A stretch of 29,840 nt of DNA from CAZXVU01 sp964644465 (GTDB lineage Bacteria; Chlamydiota; Chlamydiia; Chlamydiales; SM23-39), in NCBI GenBank assembly GCA_964644465.1, contig CAZXVU010000014.1, positions 1 through 29,840 of the forward strand, written 5' to 3'. Within the stretch, counting starts at the first letter, position 1; every line of letters begins with the position of its first letter. Under the pieces are notes generated by a model. That model was not told where the DNA came from. It saw only the letters and a program-made list of their open reading frames with translations, and ran no database searches. This document shows positions 1 to 7,484 of the stretch, piece by piece. Made by a program: the position numbers and the translations under genes.

Positions 1-43
1 CATAAGTAAAGCTTGATTCTCTCAAAAAAAGCGTTGAAAGCAA

Positions 44-64
44 GAAAAAAAGAAGATTTCTTCT
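44..64 (-). terminator. Possible terminator after bioY
   Basis: Immediately after the bioY stop codon the minus strand can form a 6-bp stem (AGAAGA/TCTTCT, tiny loop) followed by seven T residues. The stem is AT-rich and therefore weak, but its place directly behind the last gene of the unit fits intrinsic termination. Confidence 0.45.
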
Positions 65-65
65 C

Positions 66-632
66 TTAACTCTTCGAGGTCCAGCCGGTCCACTGTAGGA
101 TTTTGATCCCAGCAGCCATTTTCACGAGATCGCCGACGATGAACGGAGCGACGCCGAGAAGAAGCGCTTTTTGGAAACCAACAAATGTAGAGAGATAAGC
201 AGCGCCAAAGAGATAGATGACAGTATTCCCAGCCGCCATTGCTAAAAAGGCATTCAGAATCGTTCTCTCTCTGCATCTTTCCATGATATAGCCGATTGTA
301 AATGCTGCAGCGAGGTAGCCGATCAGATAGCCTCCGGTAGGACCCATGAGTATTGCAATTCCGCCAAGGCCTTTCGCAAAAACGGGCAGACCCATTGCGC
401 CTTGTGCAAGGAACGCAAAAACGGCAGCTACAGCTCTTGTACGTCCCAAGAAGAGAGCCATGAGCAAAATAAGTGTCGGCTGCGTTGCAATAGGGATTGG
501 AGAAAAGGGAAGGGGGATTGCGATTTTGCCAAAGAGACTGATCAAAATACTGGAGAGGATGACGATTGTAATATCGTGCAAAATGGAAATGCTTTTTGGT
601 GTTTCAAGACTTAAAGTTCTAACTTGGGACAT
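66..632 (-). CDS. bioY: BioY-family biotin transporter (ECF substrate-binding subunit)
   Basis: This 188-aa protein is almost entirely hydrophobic, with about six membrane segments, and carries the BioY signature GPTGGYLIGY at residues 97-106. BioY binds biotin in the inner membrane and imports it, alone or with an ECF energising module; no ATPase or EcfT gene is visible here. The ATG lies inside the end of the glycosyltransferase-like gene (14-base overlap) and is preceded by a good ribosome site, AAGGAG, about 8 bases upstream, so the start is well supported. It is the last gene of the fabF unit. Inference: biotin serves acetyl-CoA carboxylase, which feeds the FabF pathway, so the placement makes metabolic sense. 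The length is normal for the family. The family assignment is secure; the substrate is inferred from the family. Confidence 0.9.
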   Translation of the reverse strand: MSQVRTLSLETPKSISILHDITIVILSSILISLFGKIAIPLPFSPIPIATQPTLILLMALFLGRTRAVAAVFAFLAQGAMGLPVFAKGLGGIAILMGPTGGYLIGYLAAAFTIGYIMERCRERTILNAFLAMAAGNTVIYLFGAAYLSTFVGFQKALLLGVAPFIVGDLVKMAAGIKILQWTGWTSKS

Positions 633-1398
633 AGGAGTTCTCCTTAAGGGGGATTAAAACGGATTCCCAATCAATGCATGGGGAAGCAAATTCCGGCTCG
701 GAATGGGTCGACCATCCGGGCAACGGAGAAATGAGTGTAGCGCCTTGCTTTTGAAGCTCGCAGAATTTTTCATGGTCGGCGGTGATCGATCTGCCCTCGG
801 AAAAACGGCGATGGATTGGCAGATGCTTTTGAAGGGTTTTCATCGAGCAGGCAAAAGTATTGGTGGTCGAGGGTGTTGTGCGCCAATGGCAGGTTTTTGT
901 AATGAAGATACGCGAAGTCAGTTTTTCATACATCGGAAAGAAATACTTATCTCGATGGTCGTAGAGGGTCGCGTAATCGGCCAGCTGCAGACCTTCCAGG
1001 AGAACTTCAGTCCAGCCTGGGCGATGGAGGTAATCATCTTCGAGAAGATAAATGGATGTATCTGGATGTAGTTTTAAGCTCTCAATATGATTTAGCAGCC
1101 GGAGAAAAGAGCCCGCTTCGCTCCCCTCTTTCACTTCAATGACTGGAAAACGTTTTTCTTCTCTTAAGAAATGCTCATCAATAGAACCTTTTGCCGTATC
1201 GAGAAAAAAAGTGAGATTGGCTTTTTCTAAATCGATGGTCTCCAAAAGATTTTTGGTGCAAAGTTCGCGGCTGAAATTACGAAATCGCTTTTTATGCTGG
1301 CTGGCTGAAGAGGCAATGCAATGTCGGACAAAGACCTCAATTTTCTTTGGAGGAGGAGTGTTTTCGCTGTGGAATAGCTTTTTCCACAAGGATGTCAT
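619..1398 (-). CDS. Glycosyltransferase-like protein (GT-A type, family 2-like)
   Basis: A 259-aa soluble protein with no signal peptide. It has features of a GT-A nucleotide-sugar transferase: an opening beta strand at residues 20-25, an acidic EDD triad at 120-122 after a hydrophobic strand (the usual metal/sugar-nucleotide DXD position), a conserved-looking block TLYDHRDKY at 144-152, and an ADHE motif at 207-210 that could carry the catalytic base. The acceptor and sugar cannot be told from sequence. The ATG overlaps the Nudix stop codon as ATGA, and the 3' end overlaps bioY, so it is co-translated in the fabF unit. Sugar transfer to lipopolysaccharide or a surface glycan is possible but unproven. 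Confidence 0.65.
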   Translation of the reverse strand: MTSLWKKLFHSENTPPPKKIEVFVRHCIASSASQHKKRFRNFSRELCTKNLLETIDLEKANLTFFLDTAKGSIDEHFLREEKRFPVIEVKEGSEAGSFLRLLNHIESLKLHPDTSIYLLEDDYLHRPGWTEVLLEGLQLADYATLYDHRDKYFFPMYEKLTSRIFITKTCHWRTTPSTTNTFACSMKTLQKHLPIHRRFSEGRSITADHEKFCELQKQGATLISPLPGWSTHSEPEFASPCIDWESVLIPLKENSYVPS

Positions 1399-1820
1399 GG
1401 GGTGATCTTCGGTAGAATTTTTTCAATTTGGGAAAGGATTGTTTTCCCTTCCTGATGTGTCACTTTATCAAGCGCCTCAGGAAAAGGAACCCATATGCCA
1501 TCTTGGATCTCTTCTTTTTGGAGCTTCACCTTTCCTCCCACTTCTGCCACGAAATAAGAAACTTTCTTGAAAACCCTTTGTCCTTCTTTCATGAAATAAT
1601 ATTGCTCGGTCACAGGATCATTTTGGAGATAGCAGATGAAATCGAGATTGGTTTCCTCTTTCAATTCCCTGAAAGCAGCCTCAGCAGGAGATTCGTCCGG
1701 CTCTGCATGTCCTTTAGGAAATCCCCAATAGCGTCCACGAGCGTGCTGAATCAGGAAAACTTCCCAACGGCCGTGCGCTCTTGAAAGAGGGATGACTCCG
1801 AAAGATTCGTCTTTTTGCAC
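1395..1820 (-). CDS. Nudix hydrolase (MutT/Ap4A-hydrolase type)
   Basis: A 141-aa single-domain Nudix protein. The Nudix box is visible as G37-x5-E43-x7-R51-E52-L53-x-E55-E56, with Asn58 where glycine is usual; the metal-binding glutamates are intact. The preceding WGFPKG segment is typical of the bis(5'-nucleosyl)-tetraphosphatase/NTP pyrophosphatase branch. Such enzymes clear dinucleoside polyphosphates or damaged nucleotides in the cytoplasm. The start codon is GTG: no in-frame ATG occurs until far inside, and AGGA sits about 8 bases upstream, within the end of fabF. It follows fabF by 8 bases and overlaps the next gene by ATGA. From memory, a Nudix gene also follows fabF in C. trachomatis, which supports a chlamydial origin. 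Confidence 0.88.
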   Translation of the reverse strand: MQKDESFGVIPLSRAHGRWEVFLIQHARGRYWGFPKGHAEPDESPAEAAFRELKEETNLDFICYLQNDPVTEQYYFMKEGQRVFKKVSYFVAEVGGKVKLQKEEIQDGIWVPFPEALDKVTHQEGKTILSQIEKILPKITP

Positions 1821-1828
1821 TTCAATTC

Positions 1829-3085
1829 CTATGGGTGGTACGGTGCAAAGACGAGACTGGAATTATGGCCGCCGAATCCAAAAGAATTCGAAAGGGCCGC
1901 TTGAACTTTAAGCGGTTTTGCCACATTGGGAACAATATCCAGATCTTGAAGAGATGGCTCAGGATGTTCGATATTGATGGTCGGATGAACCATTCCAGTC
2001 AGGATCGCTTTGATCGTTGCAATCGCTTCCAAACCTCCAGCCGCGCCTAAGCAGTGGCCAGTCATCGACTTGGTGCTGTTAATCTTTAGCTTCTGAGCGT
2101 GGGGCCCGAAGACTTTTCGGATTGCTTGGATTTCACAGAGATCGCCCGCTTGGGTCGATGTTCCGTGGGCATTGATATAATTTATAGATTCTTTGGAGAT
2201 GCCGGCTGCAGCCATCGCTTCTTCCATGCAACGCGCAACCACTTCTCCGTCGCTTCGAGGATCGGTCATGTGATAGGCATCGCAGTTCACCGAACCGCCC
2301 AAATATTCTGCATAGATGGGAGCGCCTCGCGCGAGTGCATGTTCCAATGTTTCCAAAACAAGAACGCCAGCTCCCTCTCCCATGACGAAACCATCGCGGG
2401 AAGTATCCCAGGGTCTGGAGGCTTTTGTTGGATCTTCATTCCGCGTAGAAAGAGCCTTGATCGCAACGAATCCGGCAAGCCCGATCGGATTGATCGGCGC
2501 TTCAGCGCCGCCGCAGAGCATGATATCCGCTTTGCCTTGCTGAATCTGTTCCGCTGCTGCATGGATGCAATAATTAGACGTCGCGCACGCAGTAGAAATG
2601 GAGAAGTTCGGACCTTTGAAGCCTATATCGATCGCTAATAGAGCTCCGCCCATATTTGTGATGATGAAAGGGACAAAAAATGGGGTCAGTCTCTTGAAGT
2701 TCTTTGTCAGGATGGTTTCAACGCCGTCGTAGAAAATACTCATTCCGCCCATGCCTGAGCCGATGATCACGCCGCAGCGGTTTTTATCGAGTTTTTCAAG
2801 AGCTTCGCCAGTTAAACGGCCGCTCTCTAATGCTTTCTTTCCTGCGACCATTGTGTAGCGGATAAAGGGATCTACTCGACGAGCTTGCTTTTTTTCCATA
2901 TACTCGCCCGTATCGAAATTGCGTACGCATCCAGCAAAACGGGTCGGATAATCGGCGCAAGGGAACTCTTCGATGGGGACAACCCCGCTCTTCCCTGCCA
3001 AAAGCTGCTCATAGAACTGGTCGATGTCGGTCCCAAAGCAGGAGACGAGACCCATTCCTGTTACAACAATCCGTTTTTTAGCCAT
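1829..3085 (-). CDS. fabF: Beta-ketoacyl-ACP synthase II
   Basis: FabF condenses malonyl-ACP with acyl-ACP to lengthen fatty acids in the type II pathway. The 418-aa length is normal. The thiolase-fold catalytic set is complete: nucleophile Cys167 in STACATSNY, His307 in NAHGTSTQAGD, Lys339 in NSTKSMTGH and His344. The C-terminal SNSFGFGGHN glycine-rich motif is also present. I start at the ATG at 3085. An upstream in-frame GTG at 3091 adds two residues; neither has a strong ribosome site (GGTGTGAG is the best). It heads a four-gene unit with Nudix, glycosyltransferase-like and bioY genes. Confidence 0.96.
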   Translation of the reverse strand: MAKKRIVVTGMGLVSCFGTDIDQFYEQLLAGKSGVVPIEEFPCADYPTRFAGCVRNFDTGEYMEKKQARRVDPFIRYTMVAGKKALESGRLTGEALEKLDKNRCGVIIGSGMGGMSIFYDGVETILTKNFKRLTPFFVPFIITNMGGALLAIDIGFKGPNFSISTACATSNYCIHAAAEQIQQGKADIMLCGGAEAPINPIGLAGFVAIKALSTRNEDPTKASRPWDTSRDGFVMGEGAGVLVLETLEHALARGAPIYAEYLGGSVNCDAYHMTDPRSDGEVVARCMEEAMAAAGISKESINYINAHGTSTQAGDLCEIQAIRKVFGPHAQKLKINSTKSMTGHCLGAAGGLEAIATIKAILTGMVHPTINIEHPEPSLQDLDIVPNVAKPLKVQAALSNSFGFGGHNSSLVFAPYHP

Positions 3086-3139
3086 ACTCACACCAATGAA
3101 AAATTTAAGGGGATCAAAAATTTATTTCCCAGTGGAGAT

Positions 3140-3168
3140 ATCATACCAAAAAGAGGGGTCAAGGGCAA
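3140..3168 (-). promoter_or_regulatory. Putative sigma-70-type promoter for fabF unit
   Basis: Reading the minus strand, TTGCCC (-35, 4/6 matches) is followed after exactly 17 bases by TATGAT (-10, 5/6 matches). It would give a leader of roughly 45-50 bases before the fabF ATG. Based only on consensus match and position. Confidence 0.5.
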
Positions 3169-3199
3169 CGGGGAATTTCTTCCTCTTGAAGGGAAATTT

Positions 3200-3715
3200 T
3201 CAACCGATAACTTCAATATAAACACGGATCTCATTCAGAGAAGGAATATGCACAGTTCCGGTAGCGCCAACAGCAGCTCGAATCTTTTCTTTAGGAACTT
3301 GACTCAGAAGAGGATCGGCCTCTTGAAAATAAAGGAAAGAATTGGTTTCAGGAGCTTCTAATTTCATTTTTGCAGGAGAGACTCCTATTAAATGGGCCGA
3401 TTGAGCGATTCTACCTATAACTGGTTCAGAATCTGCATAGAGTTGCTTCATGCGTCCCATCAGAGAAATCCCCGCTTCTCTTTCGTCATAACCTAATTGG
3501 TAATTTTTCTTTTGAGGCAAGGCGACTAATTTCTCTAGAAGGTCCTCAAATCGAATCGTCCCATCATAGCCTTTTACAGTCACAATCCGTTGCAACGACC
3601 AGACGGAAGACCTAGAACACTTCGCATCTCCTAGCAAATTGTTTAATTCTACAATGTTTGGCTGATCGCCGAGCAATTGAATAATTTTTTCTTGGATTTG
3701 CAAAGATACCCTCAT
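3200..3715 (-). CDS. Hypothetical protein, 171 aa
   Basis: I do not recognise this protein. It has 171 residues, is mixed hydrophilic with no signal peptide, membrane helix or obvious catalytic motif, and has a single cysteine (Cys33). The N-terminal half looks helical; the C-terminal half has short strands ending in an alternating hydrophobic stretch. It stands between the acyl-ACP ligase fusion and fabF, on the same strand, with its own strong promoter at 3730-3758. Only about eight bases separate the expected transcript start from the ATG, and no ribosome site is visible. There is no alternative in-frame ATG until residue 86. From memory rsfS and fabF are adjacent in C. trachomatis, so this gene belongs to an inserted or lineage-specific segment. 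Confidence 0.7.
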   Translation of the reverse strand: MRVSLQIQEKIIQLLGDQPNIVELNNLLGDAKCSRSSVWSLQRIVTVKGYDGTIRFEDLLEKLVALPQKKNYQLGYDEREAGISLMGRMKQLYADSEPVIGRIAQSAHLIGVSPAKMKLEAPETNSFLYFQEADPLLSQVPKEKIRAAVGATGTVHIPSLNEIRVYIEVIG

Positions 3716-3729
3716 CTTTTATTACTATG

Positions 3730-3758
3730 AGTATAACAATAAAACAGAAATGTGCCAA
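3730..3758 (-). promoter_or_regulatory. Strong sigma-70-type promoter, near-leaderless transcript
   Basis: On the minus strand TTGGCA (5/6) and TATACT (5/6) are separated by exactly 17 bases. Transcription should begin about 7 bases past the -10, within about 8-10 bases of the ATG at 3715. Confidence 0.65.
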
Positions 3759-3780
3759 TCTTCAAATTATCTTTAAAATC

Positions 3781-6414
3781 CTACTTATTACATTTCTCAA
3801 GAAGAAGCCGATAGTTGATTTTCCCAGCTCCCATTAGAGGAAATTCATGGATCTTTTCTACTCTGGAAATTTTAACCAGGGGGCTGAATCCTGCCGATCT
3901 TAAAATTTCATTGGCTTTTTCCCGATCTAAAGAGACCTTTGTGAAAAGGATCAAAGAAGGCTTTCCCATTTCTTCTCCGGAGGAACAGATTGCAAATACT
4001 GGGAGATCGATCGGATTCTTATTCTGTTCAACAAATTCCTGGGTAAGAGCGTTTTCCACAGCCATCAGGCTAATCATTTCTCCCCCAATTTTCACAAACC
4101 GTTTTAAACGTCCAGAAAGATAAAGGTTACCCTCTTTGTCTAAATAGCCAATATCTCCTGTTTTGAACCAATTCCTCCCTTCAAGTTCAATAAATGGGGA
4201 AGGAAAGTTTCCCAAATAGCCATTGAATACTGTGGGACCCGATACGCAGACTTCTCCTTCAGTTCCATAAGGCAAAAGCTGTTTCGTTTCAGGATGAATG
4301 GTAATGATATCTAAACTTGGGATCACCCGGCCTACTCCTTTTTGATGAATCAAGTTACCGATTGCAATACCGGGAGAACATTCCGTCACTCCATACCCTT
4401 CTACTAATTGAGCCTCTGGAGCCAGCTTCTTTGCTTGTTCATAAAGCTCTTGGGGAGTCTTTTCTCCTCCGCAAAGGAATACCTGTACAGTTGCTAACTG
4501 CTCTTTTTTCGCAGCAGAAAAAATCCCCTTTAAAAACGTGGGCGCTGTCCAAATATGGGTAATTTTCCATCTCTGAATCCCTTCCGCCAATGAAAATCCA
4601 TCGGTAGGATCTGGGAAAAAAGCCACTTTCATCGCACCTAAAATGGGAGCGATGCCAACAATTGAGAACCCGAGTGAATGAAAAGGGGGGAGAATGCTAT
4701 AGACGATATCCGTTTCTTTCACAGGAAAAGAAGCCTGCATAGCAGTTAGATGCGAGAGTAAATTCTTATGGGAAAGGGGGACTCCTTTCGGAATATTCTC
4801 TGTGCCGCTTGTAAAGAGAATGACGGCGGGGTCGTTTTCATCTATATTTCTTAATGGGACAGATCGGATTAAGGCGCGAACTTTTGTCTGCAACGAGATG
4901 TTTTTAACAATATCTTCTAGAAATTGGATTTGATCGGATGTTTTCCCGAAATCCACAAAGGGTAGCCGATCGATAAAATTCCAGGAAGAGATCACCGTCT
5001 TAGCTCCTGATTGAGCCATCATTTGCTCGAGATAACGGGGACCCAGAGTCCAATTCAACATCACAGGAATTTTACCCGCAAATTCTATGGCGAAGACTGT
5101 AATGTAAGCGCTGGCGCACGCAGGGAGTAAAATAGCTATATGTTTTTCAGGCAGAGACTTGAAATACTCGGCAAGAACCAAAACAGCCCTTCTCATCTGT
5201 TTGTAAGTCAAGACTCCCAAAAAATCATCTCCAACTGCGGGATGGGATCCCATCCGTTTGCATACTTGTAAGAAGGCGTCGGTCAAAGTGGGCCCTGGGG
5301 GAATTTCGATGGGGGGACGATGTTCTTCTTTTGGCCAGGTGACTGTTTTCTGGGTATTGGGAGGAAATTCTCTGCACCCTTCAGCAATTTCCAAAACATC
5401 TTCTACTTTTTCAATTTCTTCTAATGGGATCTTTGTCGATTTAGCATGGCGGGAGAGAAAAACCATAAGCTCGGCAATATTGAGAGAGTCCATTCCTAAA
5501 TCAGTCGCCAGGTTCATTTCAGGTGAGATTTTCATTGAAGATTGACCCAGAATGCGGCTGATTTCTGCATATACAAGAGTTCGCGTCTTCTCTGAAATAT
5601 GAGCCGCATCTCGGCTAAATTTTGAAAGATCCATTTTTATTTCAGGCATCTCTCTTCGCCAAACACTCAATGAAACTAACTTGATTGGCTCCACAGGAGA
5701 AATGTTACCCTGTTCATCGGGATACCGATTGTACCAGTCCTCTAGAAAACGATTGAGTTCGATCCGTCCTTGTTTATAGGGTAAAGAGGCTGCTTCAATT
5801 TCAATCACGATCTTTCGCCGGGGAGTAAAAAAAATGCAGTTTTTTAAGACTGCTATGACTCCTTTGAAAATCTCGGTTCCCAATCCGGGAACCTGGCCAG
5901 TAAGCGCTCGTGAAAAACGGCTTCCCCAAAAACCGGTCATTCGAATTAAAACAGTTTGCATATTTGGATATGCTTGCAGCAGTGAATAGACGCCTGAAGC
6001 GCCTCCTATCACTTCTTTGCCTGTTTTTTTTAATCTTCCCGAAGGAATAAAAAGAAAATTCTCCCCACGTTTCAACCCTTGGACTACTTCATCTAAAGCC
6101 ATCTGCGCTTTTTTGATTTTAAACTGATTTACAGCATTATCAAAATTGGGAATTGGAACGGCTTTAAACTTCTTAAAAAAAAAGTTCAAAATGGGAAATC
6201 GAAAGCCATATTCAACAACAACAGGCCGGATCTGAAAGTAGGGAGAGATGTACATAGCGAAAATGAACGGATCTAAGAGAGATGTATGATTGGGGAGGAA
6301 GAGAATCCCCTGGTTTCTCTTGAGATGTTCCAGGCCCTGAGCATCAATAACAATGCGATAGCGGAGTGCAAAAACCCATCGAGCTAGCCAATATATAAAA
6401 CGCATATCACCCAT
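3781..6414 (-). CDS. Acyltransferase - acyl carrier protein - acyl-ACP ligase fusion (Aas-like)
   Basis: A large protein (877 aa from the chosen start) with three units. Residues about 1-235 form a PlsC-type acyltransferase with the HX4D catalytic pair His43/Asp48. Residues about 262-350 look like an acyl carrier protein, with the phosphopantetheine site DLGMDSLN (Ser310). Residues about 376-877 are an AMP-forming acyl ligase with TSGT at 535-538, YGVTEC at 674-679, TGD at 752-754, SGRLKR at 767-772 and a likely catalytic Lys865. E. coli Aas, which re-acylates lysophospholipid, joins the first and last units but uses free ACP. The likely role is activation of fatty acids and their transfer to lysophospholipid at the membrane. 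An ATG at 6495 would overlap rsfS and lacks a ribosome site; homology begins near 6405-6414. Last gene after rsfS. Confidence 0.85.
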   Translation of the reverse strand: MGDMRFIYWLARWVFALRYRIVIDAQGLEHLKRNQGILFLPNHTSLLDPFIFAMYISPYFQIRPVVVEYGFRFPILNFFFKKFKAVPIPNFDNAVNQFKIKKAQMALDEVVQGLKRGENFLFIPSGRLKKTGKEVIGGASGVYSLLQAYPNMQTVLIRMTGFWGSRFSRALTGQVPGLGTEIFKGVIAVLKNCIFFTPRRKIVIEIEAASLPYKQGRIELNRFLEDWYNRYPDEQGNISPVEPIKLVSLSVWRREMPEIKMDLSKFSRDAAHISEKTRTLVYAEISRILGQSSMKISPEMNLATDLGMDSLNIAELMVFLSRHAKSTKIPLEEIEKVEDVLEIAEGCREFPPNTQKTVTWPKEEHRPPIEIPPGPTLTDAFLQVCKRMGSHPAVGDDFLGVLTYKQMRRAVLVLAEYFKSLPEKHIAILLPACASAYITVFAIEFAGKIPVMLNWTLGPRYLEQMMAQSGAKTVISSWNFIDRLPFVDFGKTSDQIQFLEDIVKNISLQTKVRALIRSVPLRNIDENDPAVILFTSGTENIPKGVPLSHKNLLSHLTAMQASFPVKETDIVYSILPPFHSLGFSIVGIAPILGAMKVAFFPDPTDGFSLAEGIQRWKITHIWTAPTFLKGIFSAAKKEQLATVQVFLCGGEKTPQELYEQAKKLAPEAQLVEGYGVTECSPGIAIGNLIHQKGVGRVIPSLDIITIHPETKQLLPYGTEGEVCVSGPTVFNGYLGNFPSPFIELEGRNWFKTGDIGYLDKEGNLYLSGRLKRFVKIGGEMISLMAVENALTQEFVEQNKNPIDLPVFAICSSGEEMGKPSLILFTKVSLDREKANEILRSAGFSPLVKISRVEKIHEFPLMGAGKINYRLLLEKCNK

Positions 6415-6457
6415 GTTCGTTTTACACGGTACATGGTTTTTCAAAATACTTTTTTTC

Positions 6458-6844
6458 TTATCTCTTAGATTCGCCCACGGCGGGCTTGGAAACATCGATA
6501 TCGAGGTCTACGATCTTGCTTTCGCCCCAGAGGCGCTCGAGGCCGTATCTCAACCGGAGGCCGGGCATGAAAAGGTGGATCATGATATCGCTAAAGTCAA
6601 TAACGACCCAATCTCCTGTCCGAACCCCTTCGACATGAACGGGGCTCTGCCCTCTTTCTTCCATCTCTTCGACAATGGCCTTGGCGATAGAAGTGACATG
6701 GCGATCGACATTCCCTTCTGCAATGATGAGATAGTCAGTAATATTGGAAATTCCCTGCACATCAAGCGCTAGGATATTAAACCCTTTCTTATCGTAGATG
6801 ATTTGGGCGATCGCATTGAGGGTCTCGAGAGGAGTTAACTTCAT
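6458..6844 (-). CDS. rsfS: Ribosomal silencing factor RsfS (Iojap/YbeB)
   Basis: RsfS binds ribosomal protein uL14 and keeps 30S and 50S subunits apart when nutrients are short. The 128-aa protein spans the Iojap domain, including the conserved stretches DVQGISNITDYLII, GDWVVIDFSDIMIHLF and the closing LERLW. The ATG at 6844 is chosen; the reading frame could extend two codons to a TTG. No clear ribosome site is visible for either. The C-terminal 20 or so residues are an extension beyond the core. It lies 49 bases after nadD, a common bacterial pairing, with a hairpin in the gap, and precedes the Aas-like fusion. Confidence 0.95.
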   Translation of the reverse strand: MKLTPLETLNAIAQIIYDKKGFNILALDVQGISNITDYLIIAEGNVDRHVTSIAKAIVEEMEERGQSPVHVEGVRTGDWVVIDFSDIMIHLFMPGLRLRYGLERLWGESKIVDLDIDVSKPAVGESKR

Positions 6845-6870
6845 AATCAGCAAAATAAAAAGTTTCCCAT

Positions 6871-6888
6871 TTTTCGCATAGGCGAAAA
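6871..6888. repeat. Perfect 7-bp inverted repeat between nadD and rsfS
   Basis: TTTTCGC and GCGAAAA flank a 4-base loop. No uninterrupted T tract follows on either strand, so it is not a classical terminator; RNA processing, message stability or control of rsfS translation are possible roles. Confidence 0.5.
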
Positions 6889-6893
6889 TTTAA

Positions 6894-7484
6894 CTATATT
6901 GAGTATAAGTGGTGTAACTTGATGTAGTCCAGTACTTTTGCGGGGACAAGATGGCCACAATAAAGCTTCTTTTGGAGGCGGTCCCTGATATCGGTACTGG
7001 ATATTTCCATAATTCGGGTTGGGGTGAATCCTCTTTTCAGAACTTCTGATAGAGGTCCTCGGATCTGAGGGGATTCCCTGCGGGTGCCAATAAGAGGAGG
7101 AGCTAGGCGGACAAGGTCTCCTGCTTCTTTCCATTGATCGAAACGAGCGATGGCATCTTCAGAGAGAATGAGGCGGAGTTTTATATTTTCGGAATGAAGG
7201 GTCCGCAAGGTGTCGATGGTGAACGAAGGACCTCCCCTGTCAAGCTCGATGGAAGAAATGCGAAAATGGGGAATTTCATCGAGAGCCAGCTTGAGCATTG
7301 CTAATCGATGCTGAGGACTGGCGATAGGAGGGCTCGATGTTTTGAAGGGGGAGCAAAATGCAGGGCAAAAAAGGACTTCGTCTAAGTTATGGTTCTCTTG
7401 AAGCTGCACGGCTAAATTGATATGTCCAAAATGGATAGGGTCGAAAGAGCCGCCGAAAATTCCGATCGTTTTTAATGATTTCAT
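6894..7484 (-). CDS. nadD: Nicotinate-nucleotide adenylyltransferase
   Basis: NadD joins ATP to nicotinate mononucleotide to make deamido-NAD, the precursor of NAD. The 196-aa length is typical. The nucleotidyltransferase loop GGSFDPIHFGH is at residues 11-21 and the ISSTDIR motif at 161-167. At 108-110 the sequence reads SED where the family usually has a G-x-D element; the Asp is retained. The ATG overlaps the glutamine synthetase stop as ATGA, implying translational coupling. It is followed by rsfS. In Chlamydia, which scavenges much of its NAD, I do not recall a nadD at this locus, so it may mark the greater metabolic independence of this lineage. Confidence 0.93.
   Translation of the reverse strand: MKSLKTIGIFGGSFDPIHFGHINLAVQLQENHNLDEVLFCPAFCSPFKTSSPPIASPQHRLAMLKLALDEIPHFRISSIELDRGGPSFTIDTLRTLHSENIKLRLILSEDAIARFDQWKEAGDLVRLAPPLIGTRRESPQIRGPLSEVLKRGFTPTRIMEISSTDIRDRLQKKLYCGHLVPAKVLDYIKLHHLYSI

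Noticed and set aside
1..3. CAT at the window edge as the start codon of a further minus-strand gene
   Set aside because: Only the codon is visible; there is no ribosome site before it and no coding sequence to judge.
2099..2638. A 179-codon plus-strand frame opposite fabF
   Set aside because: It is an antisense shadow of a fully conserved enzyme gene, with a low-quality composition and no ribosome site that I can support.
6415..6495. A 27-residue N-terminal extension of the Aas-like protein
   Set aside because: It would overlap rsfS by 38 bases, has no ribosome site and precedes the point where PlsC-type homology starts.
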